In this document: piece by piece, positions 51,487 through 61,014 of the stretch
Position numbering within the stretch: position 1 is the first letter of the stretch
Layout: every line of letters starts with the position of its first letter
NCBI GenBank assembly: GCA_947479085.1
Contig: CANJYB010000009.1
Coordinates: 84,043-148,042, forward strand
DNA from: Bacteroidota bacterium
GTDB taxonomy: Bacteria > Bacteroidota > Bacteroidia > 2-12-FULL-35-15
DNA length: 64,000 nucleotides
Direction of reading: 5' to 3'
Notes under the pieces: generated by a model
Told to the model about the DNA's origin: nothing
Databases searched by the model: none
What the model saw: only the letters and a program-made list of their open reading frames with translations
Program-made: the position numbers and the translations under genes

Positions 51487-52163
51487 TTTTTAACTGAATT
51501 TTCTCCGCCCATCAAAACATACTGAATAATGTTTGCCCCCATTTTCAAAGCTTTTTGGTGGGTTTCTGGAGAATCTTTATGCACTTCAAAACTTTCCCAG
51601 CCATCACCTAAGTCGCATTCGTAATCATAAAAACAAACTAAACGTCCTTGATAAATTAATCCAAACCCTTGTGCGGTTGTTCCATCGTGTTCATGAATTT
51701 TAGGCAAGCCATTTTGGAAATCATATTTCTGATGGTAGATAGGGTGGGAGAAGGGGAGTTCGATGAATTCCAACTCTGGAAAAATTTTTTTCATTTGCGG
51801 ACGAATAAATTTATCAATTCCATAATTGTCAGATATTTCAAGAAAACCACCGCCAATTAAATAGTTTCTTAAGTTTTCTGTTTCCTGAGAATTGAATAGA
51901 ATATTTCCATGACCGGTTAGGTGAACAAATGGATAATTAAAAATATCAGGACTTCCTACTTCAACAGTTGCCTGTTCAGGATTAATATTCGTTTTTAAAT
52001 TGTCATTGCAAAATTTAATTAAGTTTGGTAATGATGTCTCCAGGTTTGCATACCAGTCGCCACCACCTCCGTATTTCAAAAGTGCTATCTGGTAAGCGGG
52101 TGCTGGCGAAAATGCAAAGAGACCTAATATTATTATTAAAGAAAAAGCTATTTTTTTTATCAT
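51483..52163 (-). CDS. DUF4159 family secreted protein
   Basis: The 226-residue product has a signal peptide (MIKKIAFSLIIILGLFAFSPAPA). The DUF4159 features follow: ALLKYGGGGDWYANLETSLPNLI, FVHLTGHGNILFNSQETENL, and GGGFLEISDNYG near the middle, then a YDYECDLGDGWE segment. The fold is thought to be related to class I glutamine-amidotransferase-like domains. The function is not established. The stop overlaps the start of the Lgt-like gene, so these two, and probably the radical SAM gene after them, are translated together. Confidence 0.85.
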   Translation of the reverse strand: MIKKIAFSLIIILGLFAFSPAPAYQIALLKYGGGGDWYANLETSLPNLIKFCNDNLKTNINPEQATVEVGSPDIFNYPFVHLTGHGNILFNSQETENLRNYLIGGGFLEISDNYGIDKFIRPQMKKIFPELEFIELPFSHPIYHQKYDFQNGLPKIHEHDGTTAQGFGLIYQGRLVCFYDYECDLGDGWESFEVHKDSPETHQKALKMGANIIQYVLMGGENSVKK

Positions 52164-52175
52164 TTTATTTTAAAC

Positions 52176-52370
52176 TTAACTTGTAGAACTTCTTTGTTTA
52201 GCTTCTTTAAAAGACAGGTACATTTCATTGAAACGCTCCATCACCTTTTCCAAAAAATGCTCATCCACCATTTTCTGAATTCCTTCAATTCCATTTACTT
52301 CACTATGAGGAATCTTGAAAATCTGTTCCATAGGGCCAGCTTCAAACTTAATTTGATATTTATCGTTCAT
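52176..52370 (-). CDS. Small uncharacterised protein
   Basis: From the ATG at 52370 this is a 64-residue soluble protein (MNDKYQIKFEAGPMEQIFKI) with a helical end. The frame is open to a TTG at 52424, which adds a hydrophobic strand (ISIVIFS) and might be the true start. It precedes the DUF4159 gene by 12 bases. No domain is recognised. Confidence 0.6.
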   Translation of the reverse strand: MNDKYQIKFEAGPMEQIFKIPHSEVNGIEGIQKMVDEHFLEKVMERFNEMYLSFKEAKQRSSTS

Positions 52371-52461
52371 CGAAAAAATAACGATGGATATTTTTGGATG
52401 TGGTATATTGCCTATTACTCTCAATTTTTTACTTCTAAAGTGTTATTGTTAGTTTTGTCTT

Positions 52462-52881
52462 CTACTTCTGTATTTTAAAGGGCCCGCTAAAAATACTGGT
52501 TCCTTCATCTCCTTCTCTTCTTATCTTTTCCTGTATTTTTATTGCTAATTCAGCATAATGTTTCAAGTTGTTTTTATGCAAAAAAGTAGCAGCATTTTCG
52601 TCACCGTTAATATAATTGGCCATAGCAGCCCAATGAAATTCTTTTTTATCCATTAGTAATTTAAAAGCTTTTTTGTCTTCCCAAACAGCATTCACAAATG
52701 CAGCCAGAATAACATGTTTGTGAACTAATAGATATTCAAATGCTTTAGGATAACGACTTGCTGCATCTTTTAGCTGAACCAGTTCTTCAAAATTATTCTT
52801 CAGCAGCCATTCTTTTGCATGTGTATCACCTTCTACCCAGGCAATCGTTTTTTCAATACTATCTTTGGAATAAAGTAACAT
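52462..52881 (-). CDS. Uncharacterised helical protein
   Basis: The 139-residue product is an all-helical soluble protein with regularly spaced aromatic residues (AWVEGDTHAKEWLLKNNF, then AYLHKHVILAAFVNAVWEDKKAF-like helices). A repeat of about 35 residues, each with a Lys-Asn or Asp/Lys turn, suggests a small TPR or HEAT-like solenoid. I do not recognise a family. Its start lies three bases after the TfoX-like gene's stop, so the two are cotranscribed. Confidence 0.65.
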   Translation of the reverse strand: MLLYSKDSIEKTIAWVEGDTHAKEWLLKNNFEELVQLKDAASRYPKAFEYLLVHKHVILAAFVNAVWEDKKAFKLLMDKKEFHWAAMANYINGDENAATFLHKNNLKHYAELAIKIQEKIRREGDEGTSIFSGPFKIQK

Positions 52882-52884
52882 TTT

Positions 52885-53277
52885 TTAATCCTTTGGTTTT
52901 AGCTTGTTTGTTTTGTTTTTAGGTTTTGGAATTCGACCTATTCTTATATCACCTTTTAAAATAAAATCACAGGCAAGGTTTACGCTTGTTTCAAAATCAT
53001 TTTCATCTTTAGAGATTACCTGCCAACTACTTTCACCTGTTCCAAAAATTCTAATGGAACGCATTGAAGGGAAATCTTTTTTCAGGGACATATGATGTTC
53101 TGCACTTGTCGCTAACCAAATTCCACTGTCTTCGTCATTTTTGTCCCGTAAAATTAATACAATTTTATTTTCAATATATATGGCATACGCACCAAACATT
53201 GGATTAATAATTGGATTAGCAGCGTATAAATTTTCAATTGCAAATTCGAAAGGAATTATTTTTTTCTTCTTTATCAT
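52885..53277 (-). CDS. TfoX N-terminal-domain-like protein
   Basis: The 130-residue product resembles the TfoX/Sxy N-terminal domain (PMFGAYAIYIENKIVLILRDK, then a SWQVIS strand near 90). A Lys/Pro-rich tail follows. In Gammaproteobacteria full TfoX turns on competence genes; single-domain relatives in Bacteroidota have unknown roles. It lies 15 bases downstream of the TonB-dependent receptor on the same strand. Confidence 0.7.
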   Translation of the reverse strand: MIKKKKIIPFEFAIENLYAANPIINPMFGAYAIYIENKIVLILRDKNDEDSGIWLATSAEHHMSLKKDFPSMRSIRIFGTGESSWQVISKDENDFETSVNLACDFILKGDIRIGRIPKPKNKTNKLKPKD

Positions 53278-53292
53278 TCCTGCCGTAAAGTT

Positions 53293-55806
53293 TTAAAATT
53301 TAACTATCATTCTGAAATTCAATTGTCGTTTGGTTAAATAATTTGGAACTGCGTATTGGCGACTCGTTACATCCTCTACCCATATATAAGAAACCGTATT
53401 ATTAGTATCCAAAAGATTAAATACTTCCAAACTTACCCACACTGATTTTAAAACTCTGGCGGGGCTCTTAGGTTTTGTTTTCCTGTTTTCCCTTAACACC
53501 TGATAAGAAAAGCCAATATCTACCCTTCTGTACTGAGGCATCCGCAATGTTTGCTGATAACGTTCAGAGTTAGGAGCACCAAAAGGAACACCTGTTCCAA
53601 ATAATAGATTTAAGTGCATTTTTAAATCAGGCAATCGTGGCATTTTGTCCTGGAAAAACAAACCAAAACTTACTCTCTGGTCGGTGGGTCTTGGTATATA
53701 TCCCGGTTCAAAACGAACACTATCAACCGCTTTGTAATTTGCTGTATAGCCGGGTACAATAAGTTCTCCGTTGCTGTTATAGTATTCATAATAATAATCA
53801 TCTTTAATATCTTCCTGAGTTTGTAAAAAAGAAAGAGATGCCCAGGATTCTAAACCTTTTACAAATTCTCCGTTTACTTTCATATCCAGACCTGTGGCAT
53901 AACCTCGGGCATTGTTTTTTGCAGAATAGGTAATACGAACATTGTCAACTTGGTAAGGAATAATATTATCAAGATATTTATAATACGCTTCGCAAATAAA
54001 CTTAAAAGGACGTTTCCACGCCTTGAAATTGTAATCACTGGTTAAAACAAAATGAATGGAGGTTTGCGCTTTAATATCGTAATTCAGATTTCCTTTCCCA
54101 TCGCGAAGTTCTCTATAGAAAGGTGGTTGATAATAATATCCCGTTGAAAACTTGAATAGAAAATCATCTTTCCAGTTCGGTTTATAACCAAGTGTTGCCC
54201 TTGGGCCAATTAAAGCCTGTTTGTTTAAATCCCAGTAATTAGCTCTCAATCCGGCAATAAATGAAATGGTAGAAGTGTCTTTTGTTTCCTTATTCCATAT
54301 TCCTTCAGCGTATCCTGAAACACGGTTAGAAGAAATACTTATTTTTTGTTTGATTACATTTTGCAAAATGATTGTCTGAGGGTCACTCAGAGGTAGGGAA
54401 AATCCTGCACTGTCCACATATTTCCATTCGCTAAGTTTATCATTTATAATTTCCCTGTTGTATTTTACTCCCCATAAGGCCTGCTTCTTTCCCACGGTAT
54501 AAGTTCCTTTGTGTTCACCGCTGAACACATAAGCATCTAGGTTAGTTCTTGCATGATTAATATAGGTACCCACACCACGATTGGCAACGACATCACCAAA
54601 AGTCGGTTTTCCAAAGTCTGTTTCCAGCTCATCAATATAGTATTGCCCTTGTATATCAAACGCTTCACTTTCCTTACTTTTGAAAGCAGAACCAATAAAC
54701 TTCAGGTTTAATTTTTCATTATGATCATGATGAATTAAAGAAAAAGCTCCCATCATTGTATTGAATTTATCAATCTCCTGTCCGTCAAAATAAATTTTTA
54801 ACCGTAAAGCTTGATTTAAAGTCCCGAAATCCGTTTCACGGTTTTCCGGAACTATCTGGTATTTGTTACTTGCATAATTACCCAGGAAATCTAATTCCCA
54901 AACATCACTTAAATCATAAGTAAGATATGCTTGTACATCTGCGAAGAATGGTTTGTAATTTCCTTTAGTATCTGTTTTACTTAATAAATACCTGTTAGTT
55001 TTATAACGGGCTCCCATTAGCCATGTAAATCGATGGTTTTTTGTATTGCCTTCCAAATGTAAATTACTTCCAAGTAAACTTCCTGAAACCGTTCCGGCAA
55101 ATTTTCTTGGTTTACGATATTGAACATCTAAAACGGAGGACATCTTATCTCCATACTTAGCTTCAAAACCGCCCGCAGAAAATAAAACGGAAGAAACAAG
55201 GTCCCCATTAATAAAGCTTAAGCCTTCCTGTTGCCCGCTGCGAATAAGAAAAGGGCGGTAAACTTCAATCCCATTTACATAAACAAGATTTTCATCAAAG
55301 TTTCCACCTCTAACAGAATAAGCGGAACTTAATTCATTCCTGCTTGAAACCCCGGGAAGGGTAAATAATATAGCGTTAAAGTCTTCACTTGAAGTTGGGA
55401 TATGCACAAAGTCAACTGGGTTAATTCTGCTTACAGGATGGAATCGATTATTATCAGTAACGACCACTTCAGTGAATGTATTTTTGAAAATAAGGGATTT
55501 GTTTAACTCAAATTTCTGGTTAGAAGTTAGTTTAACTGTTTTCTGATCTGGAGTATGATTAATGCTTGTAAATAAAACAGTAATCTCTTTGTCTGCAGGA
55601 ACTGTGTAAGAATAACTACCATCAGACGAACTCATAATAGGAGGTTGAGGGGATCCAAGTATGGAGATAGTTACCCCTTCTATTGGCTCATTATCAGCAT
55701 CTGTAATTTTCCCAAATACTGTTGCAGTATTTTGGGCTTTAACAGAAAACGAGGATAAAATTAATACTCCGGAAAATAAAAAAAATCTTATGAGTTTAGC
55801 TATCAC
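53293..55806 (-). CDS. TonB-dependent receptor with carboxypeptidase-like N-terminal domain
   Basis: The 837-residue product has a signal peptide (1-25), a carboxypeptidase regulatory-like domain (about 26-105, TVFGKITDADNEPIEGVTIS), and a plug (about 125-235, FNAILFTLPGVSSRNELSSAYSVRGG). A 22-strand barrel with many aromatic strands fills the rest. The ending RQLNFRMIVKF is typical of barrels. It imports a substrate that cannot be told from sequence. The upstream gene overlaps it by four bases and has a similar regulatory-like domain, so they may act as a pair. No SusD homolog is adjacent, so it is not a typical polysaccharide locus. Confidence 0.93.
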   Translation of the reverse strand: MIAKLIRFFLFSGVLILSSFSVKAQNTATVFGKITDADNEPIEGVTISILGSPQPPIMSSSDGSYSYTVPADKEITVLFTSINHTPDQKTVKLTSNQKFELNKSLIFKNTFTEVVVTDNNRFHPVSRINPVDFVHIPTSSEDFNAILFTLPGVSSRNELSSAYSVRGGNFDENLVYVNGIEVYRPFLIRSGQQEGLSFINGDLVSSVLFSAGGFEAKYGDKMSSVLDVQYRKPRKFAGTVSGSLLGSNLHLEGNTKNHRFTWLMGARYKTNRYLLSKTDTKGNYKPFFADVQAYLTYDLSDVWELDFLGNYASNKYQIVPENRETDFGTLNQALRLKIYFDGQEIDKFNTMMGAFSLIHHDHNEKLNLKFIGSAFKSKESEAFDIQGQYYIDELETDFGKPTFGDVVANRGVGTYINHARTNLDAYVFSGEHKGTYTVGKKQALWGVKYNREIINDKLSEWKYVDSAGFSLPLSDPQTIILQNVIKQKISISSNRVSGYAEGIWNKETKDTSTISFIAGLRANYWDLNKQALIGPRATLGYKPNWKDDFLFKFSTGYYYQPPFYRELRDGKGNLNYDIKAQTSIHFVLTSDYNFKAWKRPFKFICEAYYKYLDNIIPYQVDNVRITYSAKNNARGYATGLDMKVNGEFVKGLESWASLSFLQTQEDIKDDYYYEYYNSNGELIVPGYTANYKAVDSVRFEPGYIPRPTDQRVSFGLFFQDKMPRLPDLKMHLNLLFGTGVPFGAPNSERYQQTLRMPQYRRVDIGFSYQVLRENRKTKPKSPARVLKSVWVSLEVFNLLDTNNTVSYIWVEDVTSRQYAVPNYLTKRQLNFRMIVKF

Positions 55807-56474
55807 TTTTTCTTATCGCTCTTCTTTTTAAAGTCCCCGTTTTTCCATGCCTTAATAAACTTAGCCCACGCTATAGGATTTAGCAAATTATTTGGAGGCA
55901 ATTGTCCAGCATAGTATAATTTACTTTGGTAAGCTTGAGTTGTATATTTAAAATTTAAACTGGCATCAGCAGCCATTCCAGCCATCCGTTGTTTAATATC
56001 CGACCGTTCCATATTCCTATCTGCTCTTATTATATCATCTTCCGGCAATTGAAGAGCAAGAAAAGCAGCCTTGAATTGCTCTTTTGATGGCCATGGGTAA
56101 ACTTCCGTGATAGTAAGGTGAATGGTATCTGTTCTCAATACCTGAATAAGTGAATATTTATTAGTTGATAAGGTATCAGGAATAATAAAACCTGCAGAAG
56201 TATAACCAATTGCTGAAAATTCAATTGTATCACCTAACTGAGCAACAAATGAAAAATACCCGAAATAATCACTAATGGTTCCTCTATTGCTCTTTTTAAC
56301 TATAATGCTGGTGTATGGTACAGGTCGTAAACTATCACCTTCCACTACCACGCCCGAAAACTGTATTAATTTACTGGTGCCGTCCTGCCAGACTGTTTTC
56401 TGCTGAGCCTTGCTACAAAACGGAACTAACGCTAAAAAAAGAAAAAAACTAAATTTTGCTGCAATCTGATTCAT
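55803..56474 (-). CDS. Secreted carboxypeptidase-regulatory-like domain protein
   Basis: The 223-residue product has a signal peptide (ending CSKAQQ). One carboxypeptidase-like beta-sandwich follows (about 35-125, IQFSGVVVEGDSLRPVPYTSIIV, then SDYFGYFSFV and DTIEFSAIGY), then a basic helical C-terminus (KKKSDKKK). Similar domains form the N-terminus of TonB receptors, including the next gene. It overlaps that receptor gene by four bases (55803-55806). It may stabilise or gate the receptor at the outer membrane. Confidence 0.88.
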   Translation of the reverse strand: MNQIAAKFSFFLFLALVPFCSKAQQKTVWQDGTSKLIQFSGVVVEGDSLRPVPYTSIIVKKSNRGTISDYFGYFSFVAQLGDTIEFSAIGYTSAGFIIPDTLSTNKYSLIQVLRTDTIHLTITEVYPWPSKEQFKAAFLALQLPEDDIIRADRNMERSDIKQRMAGMAADASLNFKYTTQAYQSKLYYAGQLPPNNLLNPIAWAKFIKAWKNGDFKKKSDKKK

Positions 56475-56581
56475 AAATTTATTTATTGAGGTTCAAAAAT
56501 ACGGATTTATTGCGCTCCGTAACTATTTATATATAGATAACGAAGGAAAAGTGATTTTATTGTGTAAAATTGAAAATATAT

Positions 56582-59500
56582 TTAAAACCGGAAACCAATC
56601 ACTAAAATATCATCCGTTTGCTCGGTGTTAACTTTCCATTCTTCAATGGTGGATTTTAACTTTTTATATTGTTCATCCATTGGTAACTGTTGGATTTCGC
56701 TAAGGTTCTGTTTTAATCGTTTGGTAGAATATTTAGTATCCTTTTCTCCGCCAAATTGGTCCACATAGCCATCCGTAAATAAATAAAAGGTATCTCCTTT
56801 TTTTAGTTGAAAATTATGATTTGAATACTGCTGTTCTCCTGTTATTTCAAGTCCACCTATTGAAAATTTGTCTCCTTTTATTTCTTGTAATGTTCCATTG
56901 ACAAAATAAAACAAAGGTCTTTTAGCTCCGGCAAATTGAAGTGTTTTAGCTTTATTATCAATAACGGCAAGTGAAATGTCCATTCCGTCTTTCGATTCAA
57001 AACTATCTCTATCCTGTTTCAATGCTTTGCGAACTCCATGATGCAGTTTTCTTAAAATGGTTGCAGCGTCTAACGCATCGGTTTCGGTTACTATTTCATT
57101 CAGCAATGAATAACCAATCATGCTCATAAATGCTCCGGGAACTCCATGGCCTGTGCAATCAACTGCAGCAATAAATATTTTGTCATCCTTTTTATTTAAC
57201 CAATAAAAATCCCCACTTACCACATCTCTCGGAATAAATAAAACAAAGGATTGAGGTAATGCTTTTTTTATTTCCTCATCTAAAGGAAGTATTGCCACTT
57301 GTATCTTTTTAGCATAATTAATACTATCCTTAATATCATTAAACGCAAGAGATAATTGGTCATTGGTCTGTTTCAATTCAGAAGTTCGCTCATCCACTTT
57401 TATTTCAAGAACCTTCTTTTCCTTTTTTAGTCGCGAGGTTCTGTATCGGATAAAAATATAAATTACTGTAATTATCAAAAGAATACTTAAAGTATAAAAC
57501 CACCAGGTTTGCCACCAGGGTGGATTAATTGTAAACGTAAACAAGACCTGTTCACTATATTTCCCATTAGATGATATTAATCTTACTACAAATGAATAAT
57601 TTCCACCCGGTGGGATATTTGGATAAACGGCTTCAGGGTTTTTAGTTGGGGGACACCAATTATTATCCAGTCCTTCAAGCTTATATTGATAGTTCCAGTT
57701 TTGACGAGAACTAAATGCGTGAAATTTAAACAATAATTCATTTTTGTCATAAGGTAGTATTGCTTGTTTTGGTAGTTTTGACCATAAATCAACACTTGAG
57801 GAAAATACTGACCAGTTAATGGTATCATAGTTTAACAGTATTTCAGTAAGCTTTACCTTAGGAAGAACTAATTGTTTGGCATCTAATTCACTTTGGTATT
57901 TTACAAAACCATTGCTTGTATAAAAAAATAGTTGGTTCTTATTGTCTTTATAAATACCACTTACTTCGGTATTTTTCATTCCCTGATCTTCTCCATAATA
58001 GTTTATTGAACTAATTTTGAAATCCTTTTCAAATTTTATTTGATTTATTCCAACATTGGTTCCTATCCATAGGCAGTTTTTAGAGTTATCCCAAATTACA
58101 GAATTAATATTGCTTGAGCATAAATTATCCTTTTTACTTATAGTAACAAATTTCTTTCCATCAAAACAACTCAGACCATCAGCAGTGGCAAAATACATAT
58201 TATGCTTTTCATCTTCCGCAATATCCCAAACTTGCTTGTTTGCCAATCCTCCATCCTTCTCTGAAAAATGTATTAGCTTTTCGTTTTGAAGCTTGATAAT
58301 ACCAGCATCACTTGTCGCCACCCATATATTATTTTCACTGTCTTTATAAATGTTAAGAATATCGTTACTTCCTAATTTTTCTCTTCCATAATGAATAATT
58401 TCATCATTATTTATTTTGATTACTCCCGATCCAAAGGTGGCAACCCATATTGTTCCATTCTGATCTTCTATAATTTTTTTGACTGTTTTTAATTTAGTTG
58501 TATCAACTTCATCTATCCTTCGTTGAAAAACAAATTCTTCTTTTTGTTTCACATATTTATATAAATGACCATTTGTCCCAATCCATAAATTTTGTTTCCG
58601 ATCAATAGTAATATAAGTTACGGTACTTGCTTTGAATTTTGGAATAGAAGGAAAGGAAGAAATAGTATCATGTGAATAAACCTTTATTTCATTTTGAACA
58701 GAAACAAAATAATAATCATTGTTTTTCTGCACAATGCTGGATACATTCCCTTCGAGTCCATCTTTTTCATTATAATTAATAAAAGGGTCGTTTTGAAATA
58801 AACTGGCTCCGCTTAATAAAGCAGACCATATATTTCCTTCTTCATCCTTATTTATGGAAAGTACCTCATTATTCGCAAGACCTTGTTTGGTAGAATAAAT
58901 GGTAAATCGGCTTCTGTCATATTTAACAATCCCATGATTTGTTGCCAACCAAATATTGTTTTTTTTATCCTCTGAAATACCTCCGATCCAATCGTTTTCA
59001 ATTTCTTTGGGAAGTGAAATTTTTGTGAAATTAATTCCATCGTATTTATAAAGAGCCCCGTAAACTGTTCCAAACCAGATATTGTTCTTTGAATCTCTAA
59101 AAGAAGAAAAGAAAATTTTATCAGAAGTGCCTTCTGTTTTTTTTAAGGTAGTAAAGTGCTTTCCATTATACTTTAGAATCCCATTCGACATACCTATAAA
59201 GAGATTCCCTGTTTTATCTTCGGAGATTGTATAAGCATCATTTGAGATTAGATTATCTTTCTCGCTATAAACTGTAAATTTTTTGCCATCAAATTTATTT
59301 AGCCCTCCTTCTTTTACGGCAAACCAAATGTTATTTTTGTTGTCCGCATGTATCCAGTAAACAGTACCTTTAGCAAGGCCGTCTTTTGATGTGTAATTAG
59401 TAAATTTGTTTCCATCAAACTGTGAAACTCCGTCAGATGTTGCAATCCAAACATTCCCTTTTTTGTCTTCTGTAATAAAAGTGGTGTTGTTACCTACCAA

Positions 59501-59734
59501 GCCCTCCTTGGTGGTATAATTTGTGAATGTTTTATAATCATACCTGCTAATACCTCCTCCATCTGTTGCAAACCATAAATACCCCCTGCTATCCTGAAAA
59601 ATATTATTTACAACAGATGATGACAGCCCATTTTTTACAGAGTAATTTCTGAAGTTAAACTGTTGGGCATTGCTTACCAGTAAGGCTTGTAAAAGAAGAA
59701 AAAAAAGTAGATGTTTTTTTTTTATGCAGTTCAT
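56582..59734 (-). CDS. Propeller sensor with SpoIIE-type PP2C phosphatase output
   Basis: The 1050-residue product has a signal peptide, then about 14 two-component-regulator propeller repeats (about 25-640, with the pattern EDKKGNVWIATSDGVSQFDG). A Y_Y_Y domain follows (about 680-740, YKLEGLDNNWCPP, GNYSFVVR), one membrane helix (about 745-765, WWFYTLSILLIITVIYIF), a coiled coil (about 770-820), and a SpoIIE phosphatase (about 830-1050, SGDFYWLNKKDDKIFIAAVDC, HGVPGAFMSMIGY, LFTDGYVDQFGG). Metal aspartates are present. The propeller sits outside and should sense a signal; output is dephosphorylation, not histidine-kinase phosphorylation. The target anti-sigma antagonist is not in the window. 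Confidence 0.93.
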   Translation of the reverse strand: MNCIKKKHLLFFLLLQALLVSNAQQFNFRNYSVKNGLSSSVVNNIFQDSRGYLWFATDGGGISRYDYKTFTNYTTKEGLVGNNTTFITEDKKGNVWIATSDGVSQFDGNKFTNYTSKDGLAKGTVYWIHADNKNNIWFAVKEGGLNKFDGKKFTVYSEKDNLISNDAYTISEDKTGNLFIGMSNGILKYNGKHFTTLKKTEGTSDKIFFSSFRDSKNNIWFGTVYGALYKYDGINFTKISLPKEIENDWIGGISEDKKNNIWLATNHGIVKYDRSRFTIYSTKQGLANNEVLSINKDEEGNIWSALLSGASLFQNDPFINYNEKDGLEGNVSSIVQKNNDYYFVSVQNEIKVYSHDTISSFPSIPKFKASTVTYITIDRKQNLWIGTNGHLYKYVKQKEEFVFQRRIDEVDTTKLKTVKKIIEDQNGTIWVATFGSGVIKINNDEIIHYGREKLGSNDILNIYKDSENNIWVATSDAGIIKLQNEKLIHFSEKDGGLANKQVWDIAEDEKHNMYFATADGLSCFDGKKFVTISKKDNLCSSNINSVIWDNSKNCLWIGTNVGINQIKFEKDFKISSINYYGEDQGMKNTEVSGIYKDNKNQLFFYTSNGFVKYQSELDAKQLVLPKVKLTEILLNYDTINWSVFSSSVDLWSKLPKQAILPYDKNELLFKFHAFSSRQNWNYQYKLEGLDNNWCPPTKNPEAVYPNIPPGGNYSFVVRLISSNGKYSEQVLFTFTINPPWWQTWWFYTLSILLIITVIYIFIRYRTSRLKKEKKVLEIKVDERTSELKQTNDQLSLAFNDIKDSINYAKKIQVAILPLDEEIKKALPQSFVLFIPRDVVSGDFYWLNKKDDKIFIAAVDCTGHGVPGAFMSMIGYSLLNEIVTETDALDAATILRKLHHGVRKALKQDRDSFESKDGMDISLAVIDNKAKTLQFAGAKRPLFYFVNGTLQEIKGDKFSIGGLEITGEQQYSNHNFQLKKGDTFYLFTDGYVDQFGGEKDTKYSTKRLKQNLSEIQQLPMDEQYKKLKSTIEEWKVNTEQTDDILVIGFRF

Positions 59735-59745
59735 AATAAAACAAA

Positions 59746-59769
59746 TGCCTAATCATATTTGATTAGGCA
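59746..59769 (-). terminator. Small hairpin, possible terminator
   Basis: The arms tgcctaatc (59746-59754) and gattaggca (59761-59769) are complementary, with a six-base loop. On the minus strand a T-rich stretch follows. It could end the T9SS gene upstream, which stops at 59824. Confidence 0.5.
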
Positions 59770-59823
59770 AATGTAAAGGTTTATTTTTAGAAATTGATTT
59801 CTGAAAATTTCGTATTATTATAT

Positions 59824-61014
59824 CTATTGAACGATTAGTTTTTTAAACAATTTTTCATTACCAGATTCCACTTGGATGGCATAAATTCCTTTTTCGAAAA
59901 TACCTGTTTCGATTGTAGTTTTAATTGTATTTACTTCTGAATGATAAACTATTTCACCTAACAAATTGTAAATTTTAATATTGCTTATTTTGAACTTGCT
60001 ACTTTGAATAACAAAACTGTTGGTGGCCGGATTGGGATATAATGTAATTGATTCAGTATTATTAATGAATTGATTTACTCCAACAGACATTGACGACCCA
60101 TGTTTTATATTAGAACGAGTAGTATTTATTATTGTTCTGGTAGGGTCACATTGCAATGGCCATATTGTTTTTATACGCCAGTTAGCAATATTCGCGTGGT
60201 TCAAAAAGCCGGGGTCCATAGCCACCGTATCATTTGCATTTACCACATTTACACTGCCCCATACATCCACATTAGCAGTATCGCATATCAATACATAATT
60301 AATAACAGGGTTAGGCCAGCCTTCAATATTATAACGGGTGGTCCAGTTAAATTCTCCTATACCATTATCCGTCATATAAATGGTATTATGATAAGGACTA
60401 AGATTACTATAATTTCCGCAAGTATCAAGTAGTTGTATTTTATATCTGAAAGAAGCAGTATTTGGATCTCCATTGCCTGCAGCACCCCCAACCTGACGAG
60501 ATGTATCAATAAACTGCCCCATAGAATCAACTGAAACGGCACCTATTCGCTGGTAAGAATTGGTTGCTATATCCCTATAAACAATAAACGAATCTGCATT
60601 TGTATAACTTGTTTTGTCCCAGTAAATAATATTGTTTATAGATTGGGCATCAACAGTAACCATACATATAGATGGAGTAGAGGTAGGTAACGAAGAAATA
60701 CTTACATATCCTGTATCTGTGCAGCCAAGGCTGTCGGTAACAATTACAGAATAGTTACCCACTAAAAGATTTAAAGCAGCATCAGCTATTTGATTATTTG
60801 CCAATGCGTCCCATTGATAAGTATAGTTACCTATTCCTCCAAAAGTAATTACCTGAGCTGTTCCGTCATTGTTATTGGGGCAGGAAGCTTGTGTGGTATT
60901 AAAATTAAATATAAACGGAGGACAGATGGGCATAAACGTTGCCGTTGTTTTTCCTTGCATACTAATTGAAGTTAGCAGGAATAACATTAAAATAAGAGTG
61001 TAAATTTTTTTCAT
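59824..61014 (-). CDS. T9SS type A cargo protein with SprB-like repeat
   Basis: The 396-residue product has a signal peptide (MKKIYTLILMLFLLTSISMQG). A SprB-type repeat follows (about 35-105, ASCPNNNDGTAQVITFGGIG, then YTYQWD and GNYSVIVTDSLGC). FN3-like domains carry an IYWDKTSYTNADSFIVYRD strand set near 130-160, and a type A sorting domain ends the protein (about 320-396, YPNPATNSFVIQ, then KGIYAIQVESGNEKLF). It should be exported by T9SS and displayed. SprB repeats are known in gliding adhesins, but one repeat does not prove gliding. Confidence 0.9.
   Translation of the reverse strand: MKKIYTLILMLFLLTSISMQGKTTATFMPICPPFIFNFNTTQASCPNNNDGTAQVITFGGIGNYTYQWDALANNQIADAALNLLVGNYSVIVTDSLGCTDTGYVSISSLPTSTPSICMVTVDAQSINNIIYWDKTSYTNADSFIVYRDIATNSYQRIGAVSVDSMGQFIDTSRQVGGAAGNGDPNTASFRYKIQLLDTCGNYSNLSPYHNTIYMTDNGIGEFNWTTRYNIEGWPNPVINYVLICDTANVDVWGSVNVVNANDTVAMDPGFLNHANIANWRIKTIWPLQCDPTRTIINTTRSNIKHGSSMSVGVNQFINNTESITLYPNPATNSFVIQSSKFKISNIKIYNLLGEIVYHSEVNTIKTTIETGIFEKGIYAIQVESGNEKLFKKLIVQ

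Noticed and set aside
53293..56474. Polysaccharide utilisation locus
   Set aside because: A TonB receptor and a carboxypeptidase-like protein are present, but no SusD or glycoside hydrolase gene accompanies them.
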